Shown: positions 42,509 to 55,399, counted from the first letter of the stretch. The stretch is 64,000 nucleotides of DNA from Seriola aureovittata (GCF_021018895.1 NC_079381.1:15892501-15956500), one strand, 5' to 3'. The notes: generated by a model from the letters alone, not told the origin. Made by a program: numbers and translations.

Positions 42509-42509
<1 letters not shown>

Positions 42510-42560
<51 letters not shown>
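42510..42560. repeat. (GT)n microsatellite, about 25 units
   Basis: Pure dinucleotide run. It faces a CA run 120 bases downstream. Confidence 0.97.
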
Positions 42561-42561
<1 letters not shown>

Positions 42562-42678
42562 AAAAAGGGAGAGGTGGGTGTCAGATTTTAGTGCCTTTTC
42601 CCCCTGAGTTGCCATGGCAGTTGTGTAGAGGAGTTAGTGTAGTTAGGAATGCAAAGATAACGCAAGGCAGAGCCACAC

Positions 42679-42679
<1 letters not shown>

Positions 42680-42715
<36 letters not shown>
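42680..42715. repeat. (CA)n microsatellite, about 18 units
   Basis: Pure run, complementary to the GT run at 42510. Confidence 0.97.
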
Positions 42716-42717
<2 letters not shown>

Positions 42718-44617
42718 ACGTGCATACACTCACACAAGTCAAACAATACACACAATCCCACCCTGTATACTTTCTATCACCTACACAGTCTGATGACGAT
42801 ATTCCTCCACTGTCTCCATCGTTGCATTCCTCTACCTGCCCCTACAGGCTCACCCTCTGATTATGAAACACACACAAAACACTGAGACATTTTATTTCAC
42901 CATCAATAGCACACATAATTTGTTTATAGAGATTTCTTACGTCATCTCAATTTACCCACTACTTATAATAGTACATTATAGTGTATATCTCAAAGTTTGA
43001 TCATGAACTATCTGATTTCAAAAGCAATGATGCCACGACAACTTGTCTGAATATAAAATAAACAGTAGGTAAGGTAGAAGCAATCCATTGTTTCCTATAT
43101 ACGTGTGCTCATTTCATATGACTTAGCAAAGAAAAAAAAACAGAGGCTGAGTATAAATCACCCTCCATTTTTTAAATCCTGCGTGTAGGCCATAGTTATA
43201 GGAGTTAACTGTCATATAGTGTGAAGAATTGGTATTGATGCTATAGCAACAATACCAAAGCTTTAAAAGGCTGTTTTCTAGTTAAAAGTCCTGTTTATTT
43301 TCTACAGTGGTCACTCTCCATATGCTGACTGTTGGAGAAAATAAAAGCTTTCAAAGCTTAGAAGACATGAAACTTACAGTACATAACATTAAGAACTGCT
43401 TTAGAAAATAAGCAGTTCATTGATACGAGGACAAAGGTTCAAACCTGTGTACATTAACATATAAAGAGAGAAGTTATGACTCCCAAGGAGCATTTTGCTT
43501 TCTTACAGAGAGTTAAATGACTAGATCAGTGCTACTCTCATGTCAGGGCTTTCAGTTGGGAGATAGAGCCAGGAGGCAATTAGCTCAGCTTAGCAAACAG
43601 CTGCCAAGCATTGTGACTTCATTTGCCAAGAACTGGTAAGCTACAGCAGTTAACTTCCAGTAAAACCACAATTTGTAATTTTTACATTTCTGTGTCAGAA
43701 AAAATTAGATATCATTTTTTTATATAAGTTTTATGGTGTTGGTAGGTGTGCTTTTGAACTTTGGAAAAAGCCAGGCTAGTTTACACCATATACTCTTTGC
43801 TAACCTACAGTGTAAGCTAATTGACTCCAAGCTCATAGACATGACATGACAGTGGTATTGTTCTCCTCATCTAACCTCCAAAAACTATCCTGTATTTCAA
43901 AATAAAGTTTAACTATTACTTAAAACCACAGGCTTTTGTAGAACCCTGATTATGCACTGCATGTTGCAACAACAAAGCATTTTGACTTTGCTGCAGCTTT
44001 GATTGGTGTCTCTGAGTAGCTTTTACATGGCAATGGAGGCAGCGGCTTATGAGTATCGTAGTATTTACAGCCATTTTATTGTTGCTGTGTTTTTACTTGA
44101 AGAACAAAGAGGATTTCAATTAAATAAAATTAATTAAATGGTAATTTACAGCGAGGAAAAAAAGCCCCTCCACTCCTTATATAATAATTCATTATACTAA
44201 TAACAGTAGTGAAACTTTAGACCACAACCATATTTTAAAATGTGTTTAGAATTATTTTAATGGATACCTGCCAGCCAATCAAAATATTTTCTGTAGCCAT
44301 AACACCAATTTATTTACTGGATACATCAATACAGGATCATTTATTCCAGTGCAAGTGTCGACGCAAAATCTTATTACAATCCAAAGAGTCAAAGCTGTTA
44401 GATTTTTGCTATCAGGCAGAGTTGTCTGTCAGGCAGTGATACAGAGACATACCAGCTGGTCAGCTTGTTTTAGGCTGTTCATCTGGCTCACACACCGGCT
44501 GCACTAATACCTATTGCACACTGTTGACCTGTTTGTCCTAGGTTTGGGTGCAGGCTGCCCTGCTTGAATACTTAACACACATAAACACAAACATGAATGT
44601 TAGCATAGTTTTAACAG

Positions 44618-44619
44618 AC

Positions 44620-44682
<63 letters not shown>

Positions 44683-44704
44683 CACACAACCATACACACA
44701 CATA
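44618..44704. repeat. (CA)n microsatellite with minor interruptions
   Basis: About 40 CA-type units interrupted by CG, AA and AT steps. Confidence 0.95.
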
Positions 44705-44810
44705 GAGCCATCTGCCAGATGCATTTGCCATCTACAGATGCCCAGGTCAGACCAGGCCTCAGCTCATAGCAGGACACCGGGAGTGTGCGAGTTCATGGGT
44801 TCATGGGGGT

Positions 44811-44817
44811 TCTCTCG

Positions 44818-44882
<65 letters not shown>

Positions 44883-44886
44883 GCAC
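44811..44886. repeat. Compound (CT)n-(CA)n microsatellite
   Basis: About 22 CT units with two TT interruptions pass directly into about 13 CA units. Confidence 0.95.
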
Positions 44887-45049
44887 GGCAGCAACTTTCA
44901 TAAAAAAAAAGTTTATTTAGTAGTACTGATTAAGGTTAAACGCCTGTCCAACACCTTTTCCTGAGCTTTGCCACAATATTTTTTCCAAATGGAATCTAAC
45001 ACAAATCTTTATAAACCAAAGCACAAATCACAAAGGTAGACATGCAGAC

Positions 45050-45135
45050 GGTTCTACCTTGTATGGTGCCCTGAGCAAATTACCCCTCGGCCCCTCCCCA
45101 TCTACTACCAACTCTGAGAGTGAGAGAGGAGAACC
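45050..45135. repeat. Dispersed repeat, copy 2 (unsplit)
   Basis: Continuous counterpart of the split copy at 38750-39464, sharing the TATGGTGCCCTG core, CCCCTCCCCATCTAC and the GAGAGAGGA end. Confidence 0.5.
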
Positions 45136-46560
45136 TCCAAAACTAAGAGATTGGGTTTTTCATGCTGTCAACCAAACAGTTTATTAACATATAAGTCCTG
45201 AATTTACATTCAGTGATGCCCATAGGAAAATGTTATATGTGTTGAATTTCCATATATGAAATATATTTATATATGATGTAAAATCATATATGTATTTAAA
45301 GTATAGCCTATATATGTAGAAATAACATATGATACTTATTATTGGAACAATAGCATATATTGACATATACTGTATATCTAGCTAATACATGTAATTGAAA
45401 ACATCATATCTTGTTTCGGTACCTAAAGTAGGACGACCGGCTGAGATAAATGACTACAGACCGGTGGCCCTCACATCACACATAATGAAGACCGTGGAGC
45501 GGCTGCTTCTCAACCTTCTGAGTCCACAGGTTGAACATGCACTAGACCCCCTACAGTTCGCCTACAAAGAACATTTTGGAGTGGATGATGCCGTCCTTTA
45601 CATGCTCCACTGGGCCCATTCTTACTTGGATGAGCCAGGTAGTTACATGAGGATTATTTTCTTTGATTTCTCAAGTGCATTTAACACCATCCAACCCACC
45701 TTAAAGACAAGCTGGAAGGGATGGGGGTGGATCCCTGCTTCACGTCCTGGATTGTGGATTACCTGACAAGACGACCAGGGGACTGTTCTGGCTCCGTTCC
45801 TGTTCACCCTGTATACGGCGGACTTACAACTCTGAGTCCTGCCACATCCAGAAATACTCAGATGACACAGCTATTGTGGCGGGTATCAGGAACGGGCAGG
45901 AAGAAGAGTACAGAGAGCGACAGGAACTGCCTCCTTCTGAACACCTCCAAGACCAAGGAGATGGTCACCGACTGTCGGAGGTCTAGACCCACCCTTCAGC
46001 CAGTCAACATTCGAGGGAAGCACATTGAGGTGGTGCACACTTAAAAATACCTAGGTGTGCACCTGGACAGTAAACTGGACTGGTCCCTGAACATGGATGC
46101 AATTTACCGGAAGGGGCAGAGCCAGCTCTTTTTCCTCAGGAGGCTCAGGTCCTTTGACGTCTGCAGTGAAATGCTGCACATGTTTAATCAGTCAGTGGTG
46201 GCCAGTGTACTTTTTTATGCTGCAGTCTGCTGGGGCAGCAGCATGTCCGACACAAACACAAAGAGACTGGATAAGCTGGTAAAAAAGGCCCGGTCTGTGC
46301 TTAGCAGGAGTCTGGACTCACTCAGGACTGTTGTGTAGAGACCCATGCAATGTAAGATGGAGGCCATCTTACCAACCACCCTCCCCACAACATTCTGGCA
46401 GCACAGAGAAGCAGCTACAGCTGCAGCAAACGCCTCATATCATTGTGCTGCAGAACAGAGAGGTTCAGGAGATCCTTGATTCCTACTGCCATCAGGCTGT
46501 AGAACACCTCAGCCAAAGGAAGGACTAATCTATTTATTAATGTTTATTTATTATTAACTG

Positions 46561-46563
<3 letters not shown>

Positions 46564-46606
<43 letters not shown>

Positions 46607-46607
46607 C
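46564..46607. repeat. (TTA)n microsatellite, about 14 units
   Basis: Lies inside the 3' UTR of the LINE relic. Confidence 0.97.
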
Positions 46608-46655
46608 AACAATGAGCTAATGGACACATGAATTTCCCCTAGGGGATAAATAAAG

Positions 46656-46656
<1 letters not shown>

Positions 46657-46738
<82 letters not shown>
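46657..46738. repeat. (ATCT)n microsatellite, about 20 units, LINE tail
   Basis: Follows AATAAAGT directly, as expected of the tandem 3' tail of L2/CR1-type elements that later grew as a microsatellite. Confidence 0.97.
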
Positions 46739-46884
46739 TTAATAGATATATGTATTTTAGTGTGTCTGTTTATATTATAGACATATGTTACATAAATATA
46801 TCCATCCCAAAGCCTGTCAATATATGTTCATATTATATATGTAAATATAAAAGATAGACATGTATGTTTACAGTTAATAATATA

Positions 46885-47640
46885 AAATAAGCTTCAACCA
46901 CATCATTAACTTTGCTGACGACACTACAGTTGTGGGTCTTGTCACGAATGACAATGAAACACATTACAGAGAGGAGATGAAGCAACTGGTCATGTGGCGC
47001 AGCAACAACAACCTCTCCTTGAATGTGGAGAAGACAAAGGAGATAGTAGTCGACTTCAGGAAAGGTCGCAGTGAACATGCCACGCTGACCATCAACGGCA
47101 CTGCTGTAGAAAAAGTCAGTAGTACTAAGTAGTTGGGGGTGCACATCTCTGATGACCTGACCCAGTCCATTAACACCACAGCCGTCACCAAAAAAGCCCA
47201 GCGACGCCTCTACTTCCTGCGGAGACTGGAAAAAGCAAATTCCCCCTCATCTATCATGAACACTCCAAAGGAGAACCATCGAAATGATCCTGACACACAG
47301 TATCACCATCTACTGAACAGCTGCTGAATCCCAGTGTTAAGTCCCTGCAAGGAATAGTGAGAGCGGAAGAAGAAGGTCTCAGGTGTCTTCTTTCCCCTCA
47401 GTGGCAAACATCTACACAGACCGGTGTGTCAGGAAAGCCTCGAACATAATGTCTTACCCCTCCCATCCCTCCCACCACCTCTTTGCACCCTTACCATCTG
47501 GAAGTAGGCTTGGGAACATCTGTGCAAGATCCACCAGACTGTTCAATAGCTTTTTAACACAAGCCATCACAACTATGAACTCTCTCAAATGCTGACCCCA
47601 ATTCCTGCCTCCGAGGGTGACATGCATTAAAAATGCACCA
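46885..47640 (+). mobile_element. Second L2/CR1-like LINE relic (3' half of reverse transcriptase)
   Basis: Reads INFADDTTVVG (catalytic FADD), LVMWRSNNNLSLNVEKTKEI, DFRKGRSEHATLTINGTAVE, then a TAG in place of the usual Phe before LGVHISDDL, AQRRLYFLRRLEKA and, after a degenerate stretch, YTDRCVRKASNIMSYPSHPS and SRLGNICARSTRLFNSF. Same orientation as the first relic but a different family by sequence (FADD against YSDD). Inactive. Confidence 0.8.
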
Positions 47641-48119
47641 GCACTTTAAGTGTCCACTTGATTTGACTGTTTACTAAGGACACCTGTTTGCATCAGCACT
47701 GTTTTATATCTTATCTTAAGGTGCTCTTATAAAAAGTTTTTAAGGCTGCTCTCTTTTCTCTTTTCTCGTTTTTTTTATGTTTTTATGTCAAATGTATATT
47801 GTGTCCTGTGTATAACATGTCCTTTGTTGTTTTTAAATATGACCTGCACCCTGATCAATTGAATATGGTATTTTGCTTCCATGTATGTTGAAATGCATAT
47901 TATGGTAGTGACAAATATTGTGATTTAAATATGAATTTAACATATATACTGTTAATGAGCATGTTGTTTTAATAAAGTTGCATTTTACTATGAGTATTTC
48001 ATATATGTTATGAACTTATATCTTCATATATCTAGAGGATGTATATGTGTCATTATAATATATCCTCTTACACGTGACACATATGGTAAAATAACTCCTG
48101 ATCTAGGGACATATACTGT
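47641..48119. other. AT-rich spacer with TATATG-rich sequence
   Basis: No gene. The right part (from about 47920) is rich in TATATG/CATATA words, like the flanks of the first LINE at 45220-45385 and 46740-46870. Confidence 0.45.
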
Positions 48120-48574
48120 ACGTCATATAAATGTCATAAGTCATTGTAGACTAAGGCATAAAAATGGTCTTATAAGGGAAGAAAACGTCATAGCATAGTA
48201 AGGCATAACATATCCTAAAAACGTCACAGTATATTAAGACATAAAAGCGTCATAGTATAGTGAGGCATAAAAACGTCATAAAACATGATAGTATCATAAG
48301 AAATGAAAAAGACATAGTATCTTAAGGCATGAAGATGAGAAAAAATGTCATAGTATAAGAAGGCAAAAAAACGTTAAAGTATAGTAAGGCATAAAAATGT
48401 CATACTATAGTAAGGCATGAAAATGGAAACAACAAAAAAAAAAGTCATATTATCGTAAGACATAAATGTAAAAAAAAACCTCATAGTATAGTATGGCAAA
48501 AAAATGAAAAAATGGAGTGGTATAGTAAGGCATAAAAACATAACAGTATAATAAGGCATAAAAACTTAAGAAAA

Positions 48575-48642
48575 GGTCATAGTGTACTAAGGCATAGAAC
48601 CCAGAGATACCTGAAAACCCACATAGGGACAGGGAAATCATT
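48575..48642 (-). mobile_element. Isolated body fragment of a tRNA-derived element at left edge of array
   Basis: On the minus strand it reads TTTCCCTGTCCCTATGTGGG then TTTTCAGGTATCTCTGGGTT. The same segment occurs only once more, at 62380-62447, where it continues into a tRNA-like head. It resembles the body that follows a tRNA-like head in a very common teleost short interspersed repeat (my recollection). Confidence 0.6.
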
Positions 48643-50451
48643 AAAACTTAAAAAATGTCATAGTGTATTGGGGCATAAAAACATAAAAAAACGTATGTAT
48701 ACAGATGTGATAGTATATTAAAACCTAAAAAGTGAGAAAAACAACATAGTATAGTATGGCAAAAAAAGTAAAAATACGACATAGTATAGTATGGCAAAAA
48801 AATAAAAAAATGCCATACTGTATTAAAGCATAAAAACGTCCAAAACCTCATAATATGGTATGATATACAGATTTCATAGTATATTAAGGCCTATAAAGTG
48901 AGAAAAATGAAATAGTATGGTCTGGCAAAAAAAGTAAAAAAACGACATAGTATAGTATGGCAAAAATAAAATAAAATGGAAAAGTATATTATGGCATAAA
49001 AACATCCAAAACCTCATAATATGGTATGGTATACAGATTTCATAGTATATTAAGACCTATAAAGTGAGACAAATGAAAGAGTATAGTATGGTAAAAAAAA
49101 AAAAGTGAAAAAACGACATAGTATAGTATGGCGAAAAAATCAAAAATTGAATAGCATAAAAAAATCCCAAAACTTCGTAATATACTAAGGTACAAAGATG
49201 TCATTATATATCAAAACCTAAAAAGTGAGAAATACAACATAATATGGTCTAGCAAAAAAAGTAAAAAAACGACATAGTATAATATGGCAAAAAAAAAAAA
49301 AAAAAAAAAAAATGGAATAGTATATTAAGGCATAAAAACATCCAAAATATCATAGTATGGTATGGTATACAGATTTCATAGTATATTAAGGCCTATAAAG
49401 TGAGAAAAATGAAATAGTATAGTATGGTAAAAAAAAGTTAAAAAACGACATTATAGTATGGCAAAAAAATAAAAAAATGGCATAGTGTGTTGAGGCATAA
49501 AAACATCCAAAAACATCATAATATAGTATGGTATACAGATTTCATAGTATATTAAGGCCTATAAAGTGAGAAAAATGAAATATTATAGTATGGCAAAAAA
49601 CGTAAAAAAACGACATAGTATAGTATGGCAAAAAAATCAAAAAATGGAATAGTATATTAAGGCATAAAATCATCCAAAAACGTCATAATATACTAAGGTA
49701 CAAAGTTGTCATGATATATTAACACCTAAAAAGTGAGAAAAACAACATAATATGGTCTGGCAAAAAAAAAAAAAAAATAGGAATAGTATATTAAGGCATA
49801 AAAACATCCAAAACCTCATAATATGGCTTGGTATACAGATTTCATAGTATATTAAGGCCTATAAAGTGAGAAAAATGAAGTAGTATAGTATGGTAAAAAA
49901 AAGTGAAAAAACAACATAGTATAGCATGGCAAAATAGTAAAAATGGCATAGTGGTTTAAGGCATAAAAATATCAAAAAACGTCATAATATGGTATGGTAT
50001 ACAGATGTCATACTACATTAAGAACTATAAAGTGAGAAAAATTAAATATTATAGTATGGCAAGAAAATAAAAAAAAATGGAATAGTATATTATGGCATAA
50101 GAACATCCAAAACGTCATAATATGGTATGGTATACAGATTTCATAGTATATTAAGGCCTATAACGTGAGAAAAACGACATAGTATAGTATGGTAAAAAAA
50201 AGTGAAAAAAAGGACATAGTATAGTATGGCAAAAAATCAAAAAATGGCATAGTGTATTAAAGCATAAAAACATCCAAAACATCATAATATGGTATGGTAT
50301 ACAGATTTCATAGTATATTAAGGCCTATAAAGTGAGAAAAATAAAATAGTATAGTATGGTTAAAAAAAAAAAAAAAGTGAAAAAACGACATAGTATAGTA
50401 TGGCAAAAAAAAAAAAAAAAATGGCATAGTGTATTGAGGCAAAAAAATAGT

Positions 50452-50526
50452 CACTGGGGGGGGAACTGAACCAACTACCTCCTGCTTGGGAGGTCACAGC
50501 TTTAACCACTGTACTACCATGGTGGC
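50452..50526 (-). mobile_element. tRNA-like module 1 (type A)
   Basis: Minus strand: A box TAGTACAGTGG, B-box-like GGTTCAGTTCC, and a run of seven T starting about nine bases downstream. Between the boxes is a perfect six-pair stem (ACCTCC/GGAGGT). Confidence 0.75.
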
Positions 50527-51223
50527 TACTGAAGAGGCAAACTATAGTCGTACAGAAAAACAAAAATGTTTAGTAAGGTGAAAAAAAGAAATGATATTGA
50601 GGCAAAAAAACATCAAAAAACGTCATAGTAAGGTATGAAAAGGTCAAAAAAAGTCATAGTATAGTAAGGCATAAAAACATCAAAAAACAAGATAGCATAG
50701 TAAGGTATGAAAAGGTAAAAAAACATCATAATATAGTATGGTATACAGATTTCATAGTATATTAAGGCCTATAAAGTGAGAAAAATTAAATATTATAGTA
50801 TGGCAAAAAACGTAAAAAAACGACATAGTATAGTATGGCAAAAAAAAAATCAAAAAATGGAATAGTATATTAAGGCATAAAAACATCCAAAAACATTATA
50901 ATGTAGTATGGTATACAGATTTCATAGTATATTAAGGCCTATAAAGTGAGACAAATGAAAGAGTATAGTATGGTAAAAAAAAAGTGAAAAAACGACATAG
51001 TACAGTATGGCAAGAAAAAAAAAATGGAATTGTATATTATGGCATAAGAACATCCAAAACATCATAATATGGCATGGTATACAGATTTCATAGTATATTA
51101 AGGCCTATAAAGTGAGAAAAATGAAATAGTATAGTGTGGCAAAATACATTAAAAAACGACATAGTATAGTATGGCAAAAAAAAAAAAAAAAAATGGCATA
51201 GTGTATTGAGGCAAAAAAATAGT

Positions 51224-51296
51224 CACTGGGGGGGATTGAACCAAGTACCTCCTGCTTGGGAGGTCACAGCTTTAACCAGTGTACTACCATGGTGGC
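51224..51296 (-). mobile_element. tRNA-like module 2 (type B)
   Basis: B box GGTTCAATCCC matches the Pol III consensus exactly. A box has one change (TAGTACACTGG). T7 run downstream is kept. Confidence 0.75.
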
Positions 51297-52076
51297 TACT
51301 GAAGAGGCAAACTATAGTCGTACAGAAAAATAAAAATGTTTACTAAGGTTAAAAAAAAAAATGATAATGAGGCAAAGAAACATCAAAAAACGTCATAGTA
51401 AGGTATAAAAAGGTAAAAAAAAAAAAACGTCATAATATACTAAGGTTTAAAGATGTCATAGAATATTAAGGCCTATAAAGTGAGAAAAATGAAGTAGTAT
51501 AGTATGGTAAAAAAAAGTGAAAAAACAACATAGTATAGCATGGCAAAAAAAGGAAAAATGGCATAGTGGTTTAAGGCATAAAAATATCAAAAAACGTCAT
51601 AATATGGTATGGTATACAGATGTCATACTACATTAAGAACTATAAAGTGAGAAAAATTAAATATTATAGTATGGCAAGAAAATTAAAAAAAATGGAATAG
51701 TATATTATGGCATAAGAACATCCAAAACGTCATAATATGGCATGGTATACAGATTTCATAGTATATTAAGGCCTATAACGTGAGAAAAACGACATAGTAT
51801 AGTATGGTAAAAAAAAGTGAAAAAAAGGACATAGTATAGTATGGCAAAAAAAAAAAAAAATCAAAAAATGGCATAGTGTTTTAAAGCATAAAAACATCCA
51901 AAACATCATAATATAGTATGGTATACAGATTTCATAGTATATTAAGGCCTATAAAGTGAGAAAAATAAAATAGTATAGTATGGTTAAAAAAAAAAAAAAA
52001 AGTGAAAAAACGACATAGTATAGTATGGCAAAAAAAAAAAAAAAAATGGCATAGTGTATTGAGGCAAAAAAATAGT

Positions 52077-52151
52077 CACTGGGGGGGGAACTGAACCAAC
52101 TACCTCCTGCTTGGGAGGTCACAGCTTTAACCACTGTACTACCATGGTGGC
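52077..52151 (-). mobile_element. tRNA-like module 3 (type A)
   Basis: Identical by eye to module 1, as are its flanks for several hundred bases, 1,625 bases on: a higher-order duplicate. Confidence 0.75.
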
Positions 52152-53788
52152 TACTGAAGAGGCAAACTATAGTCGTACAGAAAAACAAAAATGTTTAGTA
52201 AGGTGAAAAAAAGAAATGATATTGAGGCAAAAAAACATCAAAAAACGTCATAGTAAGGTATGAAAAGGTCAAAAAAAGTCATAGTATAGTAAGGCATAAA
52301 AACATCAAAAAACAAGATAGCATAGTAAGGTATGAAAAGGTCAAAAAACATCATAATATAGTATGGTATACAGATTTCATAGTATATTAAGGCCTATAAA
52401 GTGAGAAAAATTAAATATTATAGTATGGCAAAAAACGTAAAAAAACGACATAGTATAGTATGGCAAAAAAAAAATCAAAAAATGGAATAGTATATTAAGG
52501 CATAAAAACATCCAAAAACATTATAATGTAGTATGGTATACAGATTTCATAGTATATTAAGGCCTATAAAGTGAGACAAATGAAAGAGTATAGTATGGTA
52601 AAAAAAATAAAAAAATGCCATACTGTATTAAAGCATAAAAACGTCCAAAACCTCATAATATGGTATGATATACAGATTTCATAGTATATTAAGGCCTATA
52701 AAGTGAGAAAAATGAAATAGTATGGTCTGGCAAAAAAAGTAAAAAAACGACATAGTATAGTATGGCAAAAAATAAAAAAATGGAATAGTATATTATGGCA
52801 TAAAAACATCCAAAACCTCATAATATGGTATGGTATACAGATTTCATAGTATATTAAGACCTATAAAGTGAGACAAATGAAAGAGTATAGTATGGTAAAA
52901 AAAAAAAAGTGAAAAAACGACATAGTATAGTATGGCGAAAAAATCAAAAATTGAATAGCATAAAAAAATCCCAAAACTTCGTAATATACTAAGGTACAAA
53001 GATGTCATTATATATCAAAACCTAAAAAGTGAGAAATACAACATAATATGGTCTAGCAAAAAAAGTAAAAAAACGACATAGTATAATATGGCAAAAAAAA
53101 AAAAAAAAAAAAAAATGGAATAGTATATTAAGGCATAAAAACATCCAAAATATCATAGTATGGTATGGTATACAGATTTCATAGTATATTAAGGCCTATA
53201 AAGTGAGAAAAATGAAGTAGTATAGTATGGTAAAAAAAAGTGAAAAAACAACATAGTATAGCATGGCAAAATAGTAAAAATGGCATAGTGGTTTAAGGCA
53301 TAAAAATATCAAAAAACGTCATAATATGGTATGGTATACAGATGTCATACTACATTAAGAACTATAAAGTGAGAAAAATTAAATATTATAGTATGGCAAG
53401 AAAATAAAAAAAAATGGAATAGTATATTATGGCATAAGAACATCCAAAACGTCATAATATGGTATGGTATACAGATTTCATAGTATATTAAGGCCTATAA
53501 CGTGAGAAAAACGACATAGTATAGTATGGTAAAAAAAAGTGAAAAAAAGGACATAGTATAGTATGGCAAAAAATCAAAAAATGGCATAGTGTATTAAAGC
53601 ATAAAAACATCCAAAACATCATAATATGGTATGGTATACAGATTTCATAGTATATTAAGGCCTATAAAGTGAGAAAAATAAAATAGTATAGTATGGTTAA
53701 AAAAAAAAAAAAGTGAAAAAACGACATAGTATAGTATGGCAAAAAAAAAAAAAAAAAATGGCATAGTGTATTGAGGCAAAAAAATAGT

Positions 53789-53862
53789 CACTGGGGGGGA
53801 ACTGAACCAACTACCTCCTGCTTGGGAGGTCACAGCTTTAACCACTGTACTACCATGGTGGC
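53789..53862 (-). mobile_element. tRNA-like module 4 (type A)
   Basis: One G shorter in the G run than modules 1 and 3; otherwise the same. Confidence 0.75.
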
Positions 53863-54559
53863 TACTGAAGAGGCAAACTATAGTCGTACAGAAAAACAAA
53901 AATGTTTAGTAAGGTGAAAAAAAGAAATGATATTGAGGCAAAAAAACATCAAAAAACGTCATAGTAAGGTATGAAAAGGTCAAAAAAAGTCATAGTATAG
54001 TAAGGCATAAAAACATCAAAAAACAAGATAGCATAGTAAGGTATGAAAAGGTCAAAAAACATCATAATATAGTATGGTATACAGATTTCATAGTATATTA
54101 AGGCCTATAAAGTGAGAAAAATTAAATATTATAGTATGGCAAAAAACGTAAAAAAACGACATAGTATAGTATGGCAAAAAAAAAATCAAAAAATGGAATA
54201 GTATATTAAGGCATAAAAACATCCAAAAACATTATAATGTAGTATGGTATACAGATTTCATAGTATATTAAGGCCTATAAAGTGAGACAAATGAAAGAGT
54301 ATAGTATGGTAAAAAAAAAGTGAAAAAACGACATAGTACAGTATGGCAAGAAAAAAAAAATGGAATTGTATATTATGGCATAAGAACATCCAAAACATCA
54401 TAATATGGCATGGTATACAGATTTCATAGTATATTAAGGCCTATAAAGTGAGAAAAATGAAATAGTATAGTGTGGCAAAATACATTAAAAAACGACATAG
54501 TATATAGTATGGCAAAAAAAAAAAAAAAATGGCATAGTGTATTGAGGCAAAAAAATAGT

Positions 54560-54632
54560 CACTGGGGGGGATTGAACCAAGTACCTCCTGCTTGGGAGGT
54601 CACAGCTTTAACCAGTGTACTACCATGGTGGC
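54560..54632 (-). mobile_element. tRNA-like module 5 (type B)
   Basis: Same as module 2; flanked by the same TACATTAAAAAACG segment on the left. Confidence 0.75.
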
Positions 54633-55399
54633 TACTGAAGAGGCAAACTATAGTCGTACAGAAAAATAAAAATGTTTACTAAGGTTAAAAAAAAAAATGA
54701 TAATGAGGCAAAGAAACATCAAAAAACGTCATAGTAAGGTATAAAAAGGTAAAAAAAAACGTCATAATATACTAAGGTTTAAAGATGTCATAGAATATTA
54801 AGGCCTATAAAGTGAGAAAAATGAAGTAGTATAGTATGGTAAAAAAAAGTGAAAAAACAACATAGTATAGCATGGCAAAAAAAGGAAAAATGGCATAGTG
54901 GTTTAAGGCATAAAAATATCAAAAAACGTCATAATATGGTATGGTATACAGATGTCATACTACATTAAGAACTATAAAGTGAGAAAAATTAAATATTATA
55001 GTATGGCAAGAAAATTAAAAAAAATGGAATAGTATATTATGGCATAAGAACATCCAAAACGTCATAATATGGCATGGTATACAGATTTCATAGTATATTA
55101 AGGCCTATAACGTGAGAAAAACGACATAGTATAGTATGGTAAAAAAAAGTGAAAAAAAGGACATAGTATAGTATGGCAAAAAATCAAAAAATGGCATAGT
55201 GTATTAAAGCATAAAAACATCCAAAACATCATAATATGATATGGTACACAGATTTCATAGTATATTAAGGCCTATAAAGTGAGAAAAATAAAATAGTATA
55301 GTATGGTTAAAAAAAAAAAAAAAGTGAAAAAACGACATAGTATAGTATGGCAAAAAAAAAAAAAAAAAATGGCATAGTGTATTGAGGCAAAAAAATAGT

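Larger units (their letters stand above)
41378..44617. other. Intergenic sequence
   Basis: No gene recognised. It contains the inverted GT/CA microsatellite pair at 42.5-42.7 kb; the remainder is AT-rich unique-looking sequence. Confidence 0.45.
45390..46738 (+). mobile_element. L2/CR1-like LINE, 5'-truncated, reverse transcriptase relic with 3' tail
   Basis: Translation in shifting frames gives RPAEINDYRPVALTSHIMKT, LDPLQFAYKEHFGVDDA, IIFFDFSSAFNTIQP, KDKLEGMGVDP, GTVLAPFLFTLYTADL, CHIQKYSDDTAIVAG, NTSKTKEMVTDCRRSR, VVHTYKYLGVHLDSKLDW and SQLFFLRRLRSFDVCSEML, i.e. RT motifs from the N-terminal finger to the thumb. YSDD is the catalytic box. A frameshift lies near 45700, and about 60-75 bases are missing near 45778 between RRP and GTVLAP. 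After a stop before the YKYLG block the element runs into a 3' UTR, a TTA repeat and a tail that ends in GGGGATAAATAAAGT followed by (ATCT)n. It is dead. Exact clade not settled. Confidence 0.85.

Noticed and set aside
44548..44777. His/Thr-rich and Cys/Val-rich ORFs
   Set aside because: Translations of the CA/GT microsatellite.
48374..48851. Phe/Tyr-rich ORFs at the left edge of the array
   Set aside because: Products of short tandem AT-rich units; hydrophobic look is due to T runs.
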